From positions 78,183,494 to 78,247,493 of the forward strand of contig CM042013.1 in assembly GCA_023525715.1 (NCBI GenBank): a stretch of 64,000 nt of DNA. The letters are read 5' to 3'. How positions within the stretch are numbered: the stretch's first letter is position 1; each line of letters starts with the position of its first letter. This DNA comes from Cichorium intybus (taxonomy: Eukaryota > Streptophyta > Magnoliopsida > Asterales > Asteraceae). This document shows positions 11,308-25,310 of the stretch, piece after piece. The notes under the pieces are model-generated. The model did not search any database. It was not told where the DNA came from and was given only the letters and a program-made list of their open reading frames with translations. Both the position numbers and the translations under genes were made by a program.

Positions 11308-12780
11308 GAACAAATCGCGGACATACCAGAAGTCTGTGACTTTCCTGATGTGTTACCAGAAGACCTTCAGGGAATACCACCAACACGACAGGTCGAGTTC
11401 AAAATCGACTTGATCCCGGGAGTAGCCCCTGTAGAAAAGTCTCCATACAGACTGGCCCCACCAAAGATGCAGGAGATACTTAGTCAACTACACGAACTAC
11501 TAGAAAAGGGATTCATTAGACCGATCTTCTCGCTTTGGGGAGCACCGGTTTTATTCATGTAAAAGAAGGATGAATCCTTTAGAATGTGTATTGACCATAA
11601 AGAACTGAACAAGTTGATTAAAAATAGATACGCATTTCCAAGAATTGATGACTTGTTCGATCAGTTAAAGGGATCCTATTACTTTTCGAAGATCGATTTG
11701 AGGTCTGGGTATCATCAACTTAGAGTTCAAGAAGATAACTTTCCGAAGACAGCTTTTAGAACATGTTATGGTCATTACGAATTTGTCATGATGCTATTCA
11801 GATTAACCAACGCCCCCGCAATTTTCATGGATCTTATGAACCGAGTATGCAGACCGTTCTTAGACAAATTCGTGATTGTATTTATCTATGATGTATTGAT
11901 ATATTCACGAAACGAAGAAGAACACGGACAACACCTGCGTTTAATCTTGGAACTACTCAGAAAAGAGAAATTATATGCCAAATTCTCAAAATGCGAATTC
12001 TGGATACGAAAAGTAGACTTCTTGGTCCATGTGGTTAGCCAAGAAGGGATTCATCTCGATCCATCCAAGATCAAAGCAATAGAAAACTTGGAGATACCAA
12101 GAACCCCGACTGAGATACGTCAATTTTTGGGTCTTGCTGGTTACTATCGAAGATTCATCAAGAACTTCTCCAAGATAGTGAAACCTCTCACAGCATTGAC
12201 ATAGAAAGGTGTCAGTTTCGAATGGGAAGACAAACAAGACGTTACCTTTCAGACACTAAAGCAAATGTTGTGCAGCACGCCAATCCTATCTCTTCCAGAA
12301 GGCATGGAAGATTTTGTTGTGTATTATAATGTATCAAAACAAGGTTTGTGATACGTGCTCATAAAAAGAGAGAAAGTCACTGCTTATGCTTCTAGACAAC
12401 TCAAGCCTCACGAGGTCAACTACATCACTCACGACCTTGAGTTGAGAGCCGTGGTATTCGTGCTAAAGATATGGAGACATCACCTCTACGGAACAAAGTG
12501 TACGATTTTCACAGACCACAAGAGTCTCCAGCACATCCTCAACCAGAAAGAATTCAACATGAGGCAACAGAGATGGGTCGAGTTACTAAATGACTACGAA
12601 TGTGATATTCGTTATCACCCAAGCAAAGCAAACATGGTAGCAGATGCTTTGAGCCAGAAATAATACTCAGGACGTCGAGTAAAGTCACTATCGATTACCA
12701 TACACTCGCACCTTCTTACCCAAATCAGGGATGCTCAGCTTGAGGCCTTGAAACCATAGAACGTCACCAGTGAAGCTCTT
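11308..12780 (+). pseudogene. chromovirus RT-RNase H, unit A (four in-frame stops)
   Basis: A single frame reads through the RT fingers, palm and RNase H. Recognisable blocks are FPDVLPEDLQGIPP, RMCIDHKELNK, YFSKIDLRSGYHQLRVQE, LTNAPAIFMDLMNRV, GLAGYYRRFIKNFSK, YASRQLKPHEVNY, TDHKSLQHIL and ADALSQK. Stops interrupt it at 11560, 12202, 12349 and 12661. The RT catalytic box is FIYDVLIYS where FIDD is expected, so one catalytic aspartate is replaced by tyrosine. The PFGLTNAPA motif has G changed to R. It cannot make a working enzyme. After RNase H the frame continues into linker sequence and is cut by a solo copia LTR. Confidence 0.92.
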
Positions 12781-12831
12781 CGGGGAATGGACAAAAGTTT
12801 CGAACTCAGGGAGGACGGGACACGATGCTTC

Positions 12832-13599
12832 TGAAAGGTTTTCTGCAACAATGAACTAAAATTCCTAAGTTCACATGCAACCAATATAGATCTAGGTTTT
12901 CTTCTAATTAAACATATAACAAATCCTAGAAGGCCAGAAGAAATTAACTAAAAGAATAAAATAAGAAAAACTAACCTTTTAGGATTTCTTTGAAGCAAAG
13001 CATCACAATTGTCCTGCCTCAAATGAAGTCACACCCTTAGCTGAGCTCTTGGCCGAAAATTCCTTGGGAGAAAGAGAGTAAAAAACGTGGTCCTAGGGTT
13101 AGGGAGAGTCTCCCTATTTATAGCCTGCATGTGGTGATCAGATAATCGTTACAGATAAACCTTTTTGAATTCGAATTAAGATAAACTATTATTTTAATCA
13201 TTCAAACACCATTTATCTGTAGTACATATATATATATATCTCGAAAATATATATATTTATATATATATTTTCGGCCACCACATGGTCACTCACACTGCCA
13301 CTTACTCAACTATTGAATAATTACAGTTTTAGTCCCTGCACCTTTAATTAATTAATTTAACTGCCAAATTAATTTCAATTAATTCTAGAAAAATTTCTAA
13401 TTAATATATTATCACTTAAATATATTAATAAACTATTTATTTAATTTCTATTGATTTATTAATCGCATAATAAATCAATCTTTCTCTGTACCGGACTTTC
13501 TGTCAATCCTCCAACTACGAGGGCAACCCAAATGGACTATGCTATTATTAATTAGGTAAATACTAATTATTAGTCATGGCTTAGACACCTAATCCAACA
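12832..13599 (-). mobile_element. solo copia LTR inside unit A, 768 bp
   Basis: It begins TGAAAGGTTTTCTGC and ends CTAATCCAACA, like the LTRs of the full copia element at 19510-26824 but more diverged. GCTTC flanks it on both sides (12827-12831 and 13600-13604). There is no internal region, so it is a recombination product. On its minus strand it carries a TATA box (CTATAAATAGGG, near 13116-13127). Confidence 0.92.
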
Positions 13600-13604
13600 G
13601 CTTC

Positions 13605-13712
13605 ATGGACTGAATCTAGAAACCAAAGTTCGGTGGCTTCACAGAGTTGGTCCGGGAAGAGGCTCACAAGCCAAGGTATTCTGTTCATCCTGGGTCGGAC
13701 ATGGTATACTAG
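13605..13712 (+). pseudogene. integrase zinc-binding region fragment, unit A
   Basis: The plus frame reads KPKFGGFTELVREEAHKPRY followed by SVHPGSDMVY. This is the stretch around the N-terminal zinc-binding domain that precedes the integrase core in chromoviruses. It joins directly to LTR sequence at 13713. The integrase core, chromodomain, polypurine tract and first ~115 bp of the LTR are deleted. Confidence 0.8.
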
Positions 13713-15276
13713 TTGAATATTATAATACTACGTGCACCAGTTGGAGACAATTATCGAATAAACACTATACATGCATATGACGAATTACGGCAACGTAGAA
13801 TTTCGATAAACACACAAATATTATTTTAGTATAAATAATATTTATAAAACGATGTTTCATGAATACGAACCTGTGGATATATAGAACATCAAAAACGGAG
13901 TTCGCATTTAAAAGATACAGCAGTTCAGTCACTGAAAACAATAAACGTACACAGGAATTGAACATTAAAATACATTACGTGGTGCCTTAAACATTAAATA
14001 TGAACTTAAGACATCATTTGTCTTTTATAATGATGATAAAGCAACCCTAACCTCTTACACCTAAAGGCTACAAATCACTTCCCCATGTATTTTAGCCATT
14101 TCCCCATGCCATGCATCTTTCCCATGCAAGTCACATCACCCTCTTTCCCCCCTCCATATTTTCGGCCCAAGGGAGCCATTTCCCCCACTCATTTCATCCC
14201 CCTACTCATTTCATCTTCAAACTTCATCACTCTCATCATCTCAAGTTCATCAAGAATTTCCAACAAGTTCCAAGCTTTTCCAAGTGTTTTGCAAAATGAA
14301 TTGGTAAGTTGTGTTCATCTAGCGATTCTAAGACTTCTAATACCATTTTCATCTCTTTTATACACACTAACATTCACTAAAATTCATTAAATATTAGCAT
14401 TGTCCAAAGGTTCTTCGATCTCCACCATTCATCATCTTCAAGTGTCTTGCAAACCAACTTGGTAAGTCATGTTCATCTAGTAGTTCTAAGACTCCTAATA
14501 CTTTCTTTGACTATTTTACACACAAATACTCAAAGGAATCCTTTGGATAATAGTTTTTTCCAAGAGTCCCTCGAGTTCCAAAGCCTAAATCTTCACCCTT
14601 TTCCACCAAGATCTCTAGATCCAACACTCAAGGTGAGTTCATACCCCTCATTTTAACTTTTATCCAAATTTTAGAGGGAGAATACAAGTTTAACCATAAA
14701 TATGATATATTTATGAAAAGTTTATGATATGTTTTTGAAATATTATGTGTTCATGGTTTAGTCATCTTATTATAAAGTGATTGGCACAAACAAAATGGAT
14801 TATGACAAGCTATAATACACATTTAGTCAAAGGAAATAACCATCTAGACGTTTACACATATTTGTCACCAACAAAACTTTATAGTTTATGTGGTTGACAA
14901 AATGGTCATAAATACTATACCTTATATGAATATTTGACAAAAGATGTGAAAATTCACTTTATTCAAATGGTCTAAGTAAACAGGATACCACTATCTTTAC
15001 GTCAAAACTAATATTTGGAAAAAAAAAAAGAATGTTATTACAACGTAATAATGACTTTTGGACTTATAACGTCATAATAAGTTTTGGAAATGATATTTTA
15101 TAAAGAAGTTGGTATTTAAGACGAAAGGAACTATATTTTTAGTAATGAGTACAAGAATGACCATTTAGAAAAATCACTATTATTTCCTATAAAATGATGA
15201 GATTTAAAAACTGTTGTCATCACTTAAATAAAATGACTAAAAATAAACTTTCTACCATGACACATTACATGGACTT

Positions 15277-15379
<103 letters not shown>

Positions 15380-15621
15380 TGTTAGATGTAAGGAATCGTA
15401 CATTTCAACTCATTGACATCTTTTAGATCTAAATATATCAAAACGATGGGGAAACATGTATGTAAATTATAAATGGTATAATTTATGGAACGAACAACAA
15501 GAAACGACATATACACTAAAGATAAATATATAAATTATTAATGGTATAATTTATGGAACGAACGACAAGAAAAGGCAGATATACTAAAGATAATTATATA
15601 AAAATATAATTATTACATACT

Positions 15622-15875
15622 ATGATTATCATGGATATTTTGATAATTACAAATACAAAAAGGGTTTTCTGTACACTATTACACACTATGATTATCATGG
15701 ATATTTTGATAATTACAAATACAAAAAGGGTTTTCAGTACACTATTACACACTATGATTATCATGGATATTTTGATAATTACAAATACAAAAGGGTTTTC
15801 AGTACATTTCTACACTATGATTATCATGGATAAATTGATAATTACAAATACAAAGGGATTTTCATTTCAAAACAA
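15622..15875 (+). repeat. 66-bp tandem repeat in LTR 2
   Basis: Same unit and order as at 8332 in LTR 1, about four copies. Confidence 0.9.
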
Positions 15876-16378
15876 ACAAGGATATGACATCATGTTGGGT
15901 AGTTATGTGAGACATTGCTTCACAGTACTAAGGGAAAGTACACATTAAATTCCTGGATTTTAACCTAAATCATGTATGAGCGGGATAGTTGTATATAGAT
16001 CTATATGGGATTGACAATCCCCACCTATGGTTGTTCGCTACAACTACGACCGACGGGTCAAGGGTGACAAATGTCTTTCACTATTATGACGCCTGAAAAA
16101 CGTCGTGTCAGGTCACTAGGTCATAGCAAGGTTATAATAACTCACATGAACAACAACAAACGTTCTGAGTTTGGGGAAAAACATCTTCAATTGGTTTTAT
16201 GTAAATATAAAACTACATGTTGCTTTTACAAATTATAAGTATAGTTTTACTTATACATACGGGTTTTATGGAAATTAAAGCCACATTTCGGAAGATACAA
16301 ATATAAGTACTATTTTACTTATACATACGAGTTTTATGAAATTTAAAACTAGATTCCGACAATATACAGATGAGTATG

Positions 16379-16720
16379 GTTTTCACTATTACACTACGAG
16401 CTTTTCACTATTACACTACGAGCTTTTCACAATTACTCTATGAACATTTTCACTATTTCACTACGAGCTTTCACTGTTACTCTACGAACGTTTTCACTAT
16501 TACGCTACGAGCTTTTCACTGTTACTCTACGAACGTTTTCACTATTACGCTACGTGCTTTTCACTATTTCACTACGAACGTTTTCACTATTACGCTACGA
16601 GCTTTCCACTATTACACTATGAATGTTTTTCACTATTACGCTACGAGCTTTTCACTATTACACTACAAACATTTTCGCTATTACGCTACGAACGTTTTCA
16701 CTATTACACAACGAGCTTTT
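16379..16720 (+). repeat. ~22-bp minisatellite in LTR 2
   Basis: About 15 units built from TTTTCACTATTAC plus CTACGAGC or CTACGAACG, the two variants roughly alternating. The same block is in LTR 3 (30030-30371) and missing from LTR 1. Confidence 0.9.
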
Positions 16721-17044
16721 ATAAAGGAATCGCTATGTTTCTCACTACAAAAATCTTATGAACTCACCAACGTAATGTTGACACTTGCAAAATTACTTGT
16801 ATTCTCAGGTAACAATTAGTTAGATACGATTAACCTCTGGATGGGACGCGAAGACGGCTCTTTTGATTAATTTGATATCATAATGTAATTGGTCTAAAAA
16901 CATATTGTTGAACAATGTAACTTTCCAATTATAATGTATGATGGTTGTTTATCTACTTATGTTTCAATGTATGCAATAGTTGTGATACTATGATTCGTTC
17001 CGCCCTCCGACGATTCCGCCATCGTGGTTTGGGGGTGTGACAGA

Positions 17045-17058
17045 TTGGTATCAGAGCA
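17045..17058 (+). promoter_or_regulatory. primer binding site after LTR 2
   Basis: TTGGTATCAGAGCA again starts two bases after the LTR. So LTR 2 serves both as the 3' LTR of unit A and the 5' LTR of unit B. Confidence 0.9.
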
Positions 17059-19150
17059 ATTGTCTATAGCGAACTAAGTATATTCTTCCATGTAAGAAAT
17101 ATAACTATAGATACGGGGACTTATACCTCTGCTAAAAATTTAAAACATACGATAATACTTTTAGAATATAATGATATTCGTATAAAAGTATACATATACA
17201 AACAGGGATAGTATCACAATACAAGAACGTTAGAGTTTAAGTTGAAAGTTATGATTAGACTTAGTATAATATGTTATCAACTCATGGGAAGACGTAGCCT
17301 GATCAACTACGTTTAGCTATGGTTTGACTAACATATAACTAAGTGTGGCATAATGGACAACGGAGTAAAAACTCAGGAATCACACAGTAATTAGTTACCA
17401 CGTCAATGTTTAACATAAATACTTCGATAAGTATTAGTATTATTTAGAACCACTATTGACAATTCTAAGTCGACACTAGTATCAACATTATCGCAATACC
17501 TCTTTATCGTCTGCGTACCCAAGTTACGACTAAGAAAAGGGTCTGGATGCCGGCAAGGGCGAAAACAGGAGCTACACGTTAAGGGACAATTGAGTCCCCA
17601 AGTGTAGTCACGACTTTAAAACCATTGGTGAGTATTTCCGAAATGACTCACGAGGAGACATAGAAATTTAACTCCTAGTTGACCGATACATGAGACTTTC
17701 CTTTTTCCACTACGATTTTAGCCTAGGGATCATTTCCATCTTGAGCTTAAGACTTAAGCTAGAATATCTCCTGATTCTAAACCTTCTCTTTGAGGATGCA
17801 TACCCGACCATCTTTACTTTGTGTATCCAAAGTTAATGCACAAAAACCGCGTCTGCTTATGTCAAAATCTCTAAGTTTTAGTTCAAGGTCCTAAAAAAAC
17901 GAATGATATTCTCATGCGTACCATCATCTTAAACTTTCCAGATTATTCACATGTTTTTGGAACAATATCCGGCCTTACGCTTTTCATTCCCGGTTCAACG
18001 TCACACTTCGTCGACACACGGAAAATTTCCTATAACTCCGACCTCTCCTTCGACCCATATCGTTTCATACATTCGTTTGAGTCCTTCTGGCACTACTAGC
18101 ATTCTTATTGTTATCAAGGGTTACATCCTCTTACGCAACACATCGAATCTATAACATAACCGTTGACTCTATAGAAGGTACGGAACTACATTCACACCAT
18201 GAAACGTTGTACAAACAATTCGTCATGTCCTCTATTTTGAGGAGAGAAAGTTTTAAGTGTAAGATTATCTATCCTCCAAAGGATTGTTTTCCTAGAAGCA
18301 CTAAATTGAGAATGTGCCAATTTTAAATGATCAATACTTTCACACATTTCTTTAAGGTAGCATTCTACCTTACGATTTCCAATGAGTCCTAACTCCTAAA
18401 CTCATATATTTCCGACTCCCTGCTATTTTCAATTGGATTGACTTAAACAGTCGGATAAATTATCGAAATAATAACCAAAATAGTTATATATAAGTTCCCT
18501 CATTGACGACTTATCATAATGAATTTCTTCATCCTCTCACTACTTCGTTTGGATACTACACGAGTACCTTCATTCACTTGAAGTTACGACGCAATTTGAC
18601 AACAGTAAAATTGCTTATCATTCTAAACTCTTCGGACATCACTTAGGTCATGTGGTTTATTTCATCATGAACTTTCACCGCCTTCACTAGAGACAATGAC
18701 CCCCCCTAAACATATTCTTCAAATATGGTTCCGTTGTGGTGAGAGTACCCGCAACAGTAATCGTAGCTCATGAAATCCTCGATCATTTCGTAAATTGTTT
18801 TGTAAACGACACTTTGAATGATCCTTACGTCTGGAGACACACCAAAACTTTGCTGCCTATCCGTAGTGTGTACCTTTAGGAAAACTTATCGAATAACAAG
18901 ACCTTCATCGTGTGTATAAGTACCATTAAGGTTATATACAGTAGGAAATTGAGTAGTCTGAGAATACCTGATTTGGCTTTATTGCATGTTCCTTGTTTGG
19001 TTGTTGTCATAAGGTAAGATCTATTGTTCGAACGCCTATTTGATTCTACGCTGTATATAGCTCTGCAATTGCGCAACAACTCGTTAGAACTAGATGAAAT
19101 TATGTCATAGTAACGTAGTAGGGCGGGTAGGATTCCTATGCTTTTCATAG
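17059..19150 (+). pseudogene. decayed gag/protease region, unit B
   Basis: Near-identical to 9190-11285 by eye, with scattered substitutions and the same lack of a long frame. Confidence 0.5.
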
Positions 19151-19509
19151 CCTACGTCGTGGATAGAAGAAGGAAATGAAGAAATCGCGGACATACCAGA
19201 AGTCTGTGACTTTCCTGATGCGTTACCAGAAGACCTTCCGGGAATACCACCAACACGACAGGTCGAGTTCAAAATCGACTTGATCCCGGGAGTAGCCCCT
19301 GTAGAAAAGTCTCCATACAGACTGGCCCCAGCAAAGATGCAGGAGATACTTAGTCAACTACACAAACTACTAGAAAAGGGATTCATTAGACCGAGCTTCT
19401 CGCTTTGGGGAGCACCGGTTTTATTCATGTAAAAGAAGGATGAATCCTTTAGAATGTGTATTGACCATAAAGAACTGAACAAGTTGATTAAAAAAAATAG
19501 ATACGCATT
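19151..19509 (+). pseudogene. RT N-terminal part, unit B
   Basis: The plus frame contains LPEDLPGIPPTRQVEF, GVAPVEKSPYRLAP, the shared stop after APVLFM (TAA at 19430-19432), and RMCIDHKELNK. A 3-bp insertion of A residues distinguishes it from unit A. It is split by the copia element in the codons for RYAF and resumes at 26825. Confidence 0.9.
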
Positions 19510-20213
19510 TGAAAGGTTTTCCGCAACCATGAACTAAATAACCTATGTTCACATGCAACCTACAAAAGATCTATGTTTTCTTACTTTAAACATGTAACTA
19601 ATTCCTAAAGGCCAAACAAAATTAACTAAAAGAATAAATCAGAAAACTAACCTTTTAGTTTTAATCTTGAAGCTAAGCAGCACAAGTGTCCTGCCTCAAA
19701 TGAGATCACACCCAGGGAGCCAGAGGGTGGACGAAAATTCCAGAGAGAATTATAGAATGAGCAACTGATAATGAGGTCTAGGGTTCCCTATTTATAGGGA
19801 ACCAAGTGGCAAAGCTAAAAACCCTACCCGCAGCCCATTTTCCGGATTATCTGTACGCGCGCCGCGGCCAAGTCGTTTGCGCGCCACGCGCCGCAATTCA
19901 ACTATTGAATTTGTACGACTTTAATCCCTGACCTCCTGATTAATCTAATTAATGCCACAGAAATTAATCCAATTAATTTTTGATTAATTATTAATCTATC
20001 AATATAGTTTCTAATTAATATATTATCACTTTAATATATTAACAAACCATATCTTTTATTTCTATTGATTTATTAATCCCATAATAAACCAACCTTTCTC
20101 TTTACCGAACTTTCTACCAAACCTCCAGCTATGAGGGCAACCCAAATGGACTTTGCTTCTATTAATTAGGTAAATACAAATTATTAGTCATGGCTTAGAC
20201 ACCTAATCCAACA
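19510..20213 (-). repeat. left LTR of the copia element (3' LTR), 704 bp
   Basis: TGAAAGG...CCAACA. A minus-strand TATA box lies inside the near-palindrome GGTTCCCTATTTATAGGGAA (from about 19783), followed by a GC-rich CGCGCCGCGG block. Confidence 0.92.
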
Positions 20214-23200
20214 GTCTCCCACTTGGATAAGTCCCACTTGGATAAGTCTATGACTATAATTACCAATTTAGCCTCTAATTAATAAACAAACGGTAGCTTC
20301 CTAGAAACTGCTGCCGAACTCTGACCTAGTCAGTTCTGTCCATAGATAAGTGATCAAATGATCCTCCGTCCAACAAGATATTTTCAGACATGAGACATGG
20401 ATTGAGATCAATCTCTGTCTGACACACTGTTTCCCGATTTCCGATTTTGCTTATGACTTTTAGACTTCTAATTGAATGAATCAATTCAGTCCTGGCTGGC
20501 CAGCGCTTCAGTCAACTTCAAAATCATCGAGTGACCAACAGATATTTGTTTCCCGTCTGGGTCAAGGGACGAATAAGCTTCGACTAATATGTTATATCTT
20601 TTACCCGACAAATCACTGACAACAGCACGTTTTATAACACCGAGTTACCGATGTGTTTTCGTACTATCAATGAACAATCGCCTTGCAAATTATAACTCAT
20701 ATCTCTCCACTTTAAGACCATAAGATATTATCGTCTCAACATTGCTCGTGATATAATCCATGAAGCAATCCATTGAGCGCGGGTTTATCCAATACTCAAA
20801 TCTCCATTTCCAAGTACTCATGAACGTTGCAGCAATCTTATTGCTATGTCTAACTCCTTAGACAATCTACAAACCAATTCATGACAGTCTTCCTTCATAC
20901 TCACTCCCTAAGAGTATGAACGACTGTGGATATTTGAATAATCCAATTATTCAGGAAGTAAACATGCAAAAGTGAAACATAAAATCTGACTGGCAGCTAC
21001 TCCTGCTTATTACCAAGTCTCCACGAGGTAATCACCAAGTCAGATTTATCATAACTATTATCGATTTCTTATTCTCTTTTAAGCTTTCAATTCAAGCCTT
21101 TTATATCTATGTCTATGACCTTTTCACTCTTTCTATGTATCCAAGTGTCTAACACTTATACATTTTATTGCAGATGATCCTATCGGATACTCTTCCGATG
21201 ATATCTCAATTTGTCATTTTGTCATTCTCTCTCACAACTCCATTCCGGTGATGTGTACCGTGACTGCCCATGGTTCTCGGGTCTTTAGTCTACATGACTA
21301 CACCCTAAGACAATTTCGAGGTGTCATGATGTGCCGGTGAACCACACGCGCTCCATCAGAAACCAACGAAATTCTTTAACCATGAAGTCCTACAGCACCA
21401 CGTTCTGGTGTAAACAATTACCGATTTGAAAACCCTTTCAAATCAATCACCCTAATCATTTCCCAATGATTTCTCACGTCTGTTCAAAAATCCATTCAGT
21501 ATTCTCAGCCAGGCAATATCCTGAATCCAACTTACAATGCTCTAAGCATTAAGTCATCAGGATATGTTCATAACACTTCTGATTTGTTCAAGAGGCTCGA
21601 GGAACCTGATGTAATCTCATTCCAAGCCCTTTCGGAATCCTAAGATTACCAATAATCCTTGTGTCATGATTTCTGGAAACCATTTCCTTTCAGGAACTCT
21701 TTCTTATACACCTTGAATCCCATCAAGATCATATTCTCAACGGCTAGGTCAATACTGTCAGTCTCATCTATCTGATATATGTCTATGAACTACGTGAGCA
21801 TGCTGCACCTTCTTTGTTTCTTTCATGCCAATTCATTACACTTTGCAATGACAGGAAACTCCATTCCTGGGGTTATGCATCTTGAATCTCATCAAGATCA
21901 TATTTGGCAGAATTCTAATCTATCTAATAGATGTTTACAACCACCTGAGTATGTTGTATCTCTTAAAGTCTTTCATATCGAACCGTTTCTTAACACCAAG
22001 TCATTACACTTTGTAATGATAAGAGACGTTTCCTAGAACCAATATGTAACCCACATACAATGATAACAGATAACAACGATACTCCCACTGGCTTTGACAC
22101 CGTTATATAACTCTTTCGGACTATTCACAAAATCCAGAACTTATGGCACATTTTGCGAAACCGAAATCCAAACCTTTCCGACATATTAAAGGAAATCTTT
22201 CAGGCTATTCACAAAATCCAAAACCTTTTGGCCTATTTTGAGAATCCGAATATCCTTTCTTGCGAGATCCCCATGGGACGAATCCCGGGGCCATGTACCT
22301 TTTGTAATGGCATGCTCTATGTGAGTCCCTATTAGTGTGCCGGTAAACCACACACGCTCCACTAACGACTCACACTATGCCACGCAGAATCCTCTCGGAT
22401 TACATCTTCTATTGAGAGTGCATCTCTCAGAATCAATTGCTTGACTCTAAGTGATGACTCATTCAACCAGATGTTCTGTAAGTACATTTCTATGTTCCCT
22501 TCTTTTGATGATTCAATTACTCCCACTGGTTCCTAGACCAGTTGTAAAGATCAATCAAGCTGTCACATAGACTGTGTCTCGTGGTAAGGTTCTCTTATCT
22601 GGCAGCAAACGAGCTTACCAATGCTTCCAGCAGTCAGATTACTTATCCGTACCATCTTTAGTGTTTTACCACTACTCGGTATATCACTCAGATCATAACT
22701 CCTTATGACAGTGACAATAACTACTGGTCAAGCGAAGAGAGGGTATGTCAGGTTTAACAGGAATCTAATTCCTGGTCAAGTCCCAGTGGTGACTAAAGGT
22801 TCTTTCACTTGGCTAACCCCTGAACTTATTCAGAATTATTCTTACTCCCACTGTTTCCTTAGAACTTGAGTTCTTTCTAAAAGTACTCTTCTTTCAAAGG
22901 ATAACCGGAGTGGCCAATGAAACGACATTGCTGATTAGTTTCAGGCTTGTCATGAGATTCAGACGAATGCTACATGACCTTGGACTTTCTATGTACTAGT
23001 GGGATGATCCCAGCTTTACATTTTAGACAGTATCAACATAACCAACTTAGTCTAAGATGTGGTCGGAATATGGCTTCTGCGGTCTGACTGGTTGAATATT
23101 CAATTCATTGAAATATTAGTCGAAAATGTATCCAGTGTATCTTATACACCGAGGATCAAAACTATTTCGATCAATGCTCCATCATCTTCCCTAAGACACA

Positions 23201-23925
23201 TTATAACCATTAGTGTTCTTGGAAGAGGATAAACTGTGAAACATTTTCTCAGTCTATGTTGTTACTCAGGTTCTGTTGATCTTATGCTTCCTTTGAAATC
23301 TTTGAACACTTCAAGGTTCCAATCAATCGCTTATTCCGATAAACGAAGCCATATTTGTCAAACCATTTGGCAAATATCATGAAGCATAACTAATCGTGTT
23401 CTGTTCGAAGATTCGAGCAATACACAGTAACTTATGTGTCTGTTGCTCAAAATCTTAATACCTTTACAGTTCCATGTAAATTTATGACTTTGTTAATATT
23501 GTTCAAGACATGCAATCATCACCTGACTCCAAGTCAACTGATTCCAAAATCCTATCCATTGGATCTTTGGGCGATTCCTTTCTTGCCACAATTAATTTTA
23601 TTAAGCACTCAATTCATCATGTGACTCTAAGTCAAATGATTCCAAAGTCCTGTCCAACTGGACCTTTGGTTGAAGTGATTCTCATAAAACTCACTTTAAC
23701 AATCATAAAGAACACAATTTACAAATCCAATCCCATTGGATGTATCAATATTCAAGTTATTACCATTTACGTCATCAACACATTCACACAACATTTCGAG
23801 GACAATTAAAACAACCATTTTTTTAAAAAAAATATTTTATTAAACCAGAATTATCCTCAGAACAATGTACAATGCGAATATATGTTAAATGTATCTATAA
23901 ACCAATAACAAGAACAAATATCTAG
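20214..23925 (-). other. non-coding 3' half of the copia element interior
   Basis: About 3.7 kb where integrase, RT and RNase H would normally lie. No copia pol motif is visible in any frame. It contains two copies of a ~28-bp motif GTGCCGGTRAACCACACACG plus CTCCAYYAAC (21331, 22337), also found twice in the other half of the interior. Nothing else was recognised. Confidence 0.5.
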
Positions 23926-25310
23926 CTTAACTCAAAAACCGCACGAGCTCCAGATCCAATCCGAATATGCACCTGTGCGACACCATCCCGCATCCTCCAG
24001 AGTTCATGCATACAGAGCAAATGTGTGAAACACATCCTGTATCAAGGAAATGAGGATCAGGTGTTCTGAATTCTAAGATATTTATGAGTTTACCAAACGG
24101 TTTGGCTTTGGAGCATTTTTCCAATCTTTCCGTGACTGTGTCCCACCTTGTGGATTCCCAGTTTGAAACATCGAACAATCGGTCCAGACGATCTGGATCA
24201 TTTCTTGATGCACCTTAATACTGGACTCAATCCTAAAGCAGCTGAATTAATGGAACTATGCTTCTCCATGAACGATTCATACAGAGTCGACATTGAATGC
24301 ACTTCCACGATTGTCTTATCCGGTCACCCTTTCTGTTCATCTGGATGAACAGATCAGTGAGTTAAGCTAATGCTTAACTCCCAATCACAAAGGGAAACCA
24401 GTTTTATACTGTTCGCCTATGTATCCCTCAATCTCGGGAACACGCAAACTGGTGCTACTTCCTTCTAGCTTGCAACTTCAAGCTCTTTGAAGATCCTGGT
24501 TCGTTCCCTTTATTCAAACAGTTCTCGGAACCTTTCCTCAACTAGCTGTGCTAACTTATCTGACCCCAGGAATTCTAAATCCCTGCGGAACTCGGGGTCA
24601 ATGATCAATAGCATAAGGCAACGAACTTCCTTAGACTCAATCGTCAAGGAGTCATGCTCATCACAAGCTGCTGTGTGATGCCATGTTTGGGAGCGAACAC
24701 TCAGTTTGATATGGTTCGCCAGCAAAACTAAGAACTATTCTCTAATTGCAAAACCATATCATATAGTCAAGGCCAGTCAGCCTTACCATATTTAACAGGT
24801 GCTTTCTGAAGCTCTCAGAAATGGGTGAAGGAGGGGAAGGAGGAGAATGACACTTTCTTCAGACACATATAAAATTTGAATTTATTCGTTTAATTCATCC
24901 TTTTAAATAATTACCCAATATACATTATTTAACAAGGCTAGGATCCAAAATACCCCAACTATGCTGTGAAGAGGGATGCCGTAGTCACAACACAGTGGTC
25001 ATTAAGGTAGATAACTTTTATCAATTTCAGTCTTATGAAATTACTAGATCTGTAAGATTCATTGAACTGTTCAATGGCATGTTTAATCTCGGATATGCCC
25101 CACCGTTTGTGACTGGGATGCCGAGGATCACAAACCGGGTGTGAATAACCATGCAAATTAGCTTGGTACTCTCGGGGTCCATTATCATCTCAAATTGATG
25201 TGCCAGTTAACCACACACGCTCCATCAACAATGATAACACCCGAGAAACCCATTGCCACTCTTTATGAACCCCCATTGGTGTGCCGGTAACCCACACACG
25301 CTCCACCAAC
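21331..25310. repeat. four dispersed copies of GTGCCGGTAAACCACACACG motif
   Basis: Copies start at about 21331, 22337, 25200 and 25281, each followed by CTCCA(T/C)(C/T)A. The last two are 81 bp apart. All are in the same orientation. Confidence 0.8.
23930..24725 (-). pseudogene. copia gag/protease remnants
   Basis: On the minus strand a frame near 24079-24020 contains LDTGCVSHIC, close to the copia protease active-site motif (LDTGC/DSGAS-type), followed by GLDLELVRFL. Upstream in element orientation (24725-24510), SKEVRCLMLLIIDPEFRRDL followed by EF resembles the helical part of copia gag. The frames are short and interrupted by stops. I see no zinc knuckle. The call is by motif only. Confidence 0.5.

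Noticed and set aside
16370..16819. 149-residue frames rich in FTITLRAF, also at 30022
   Set aside because: They read the ~22-bp minisatellite in the LTR.
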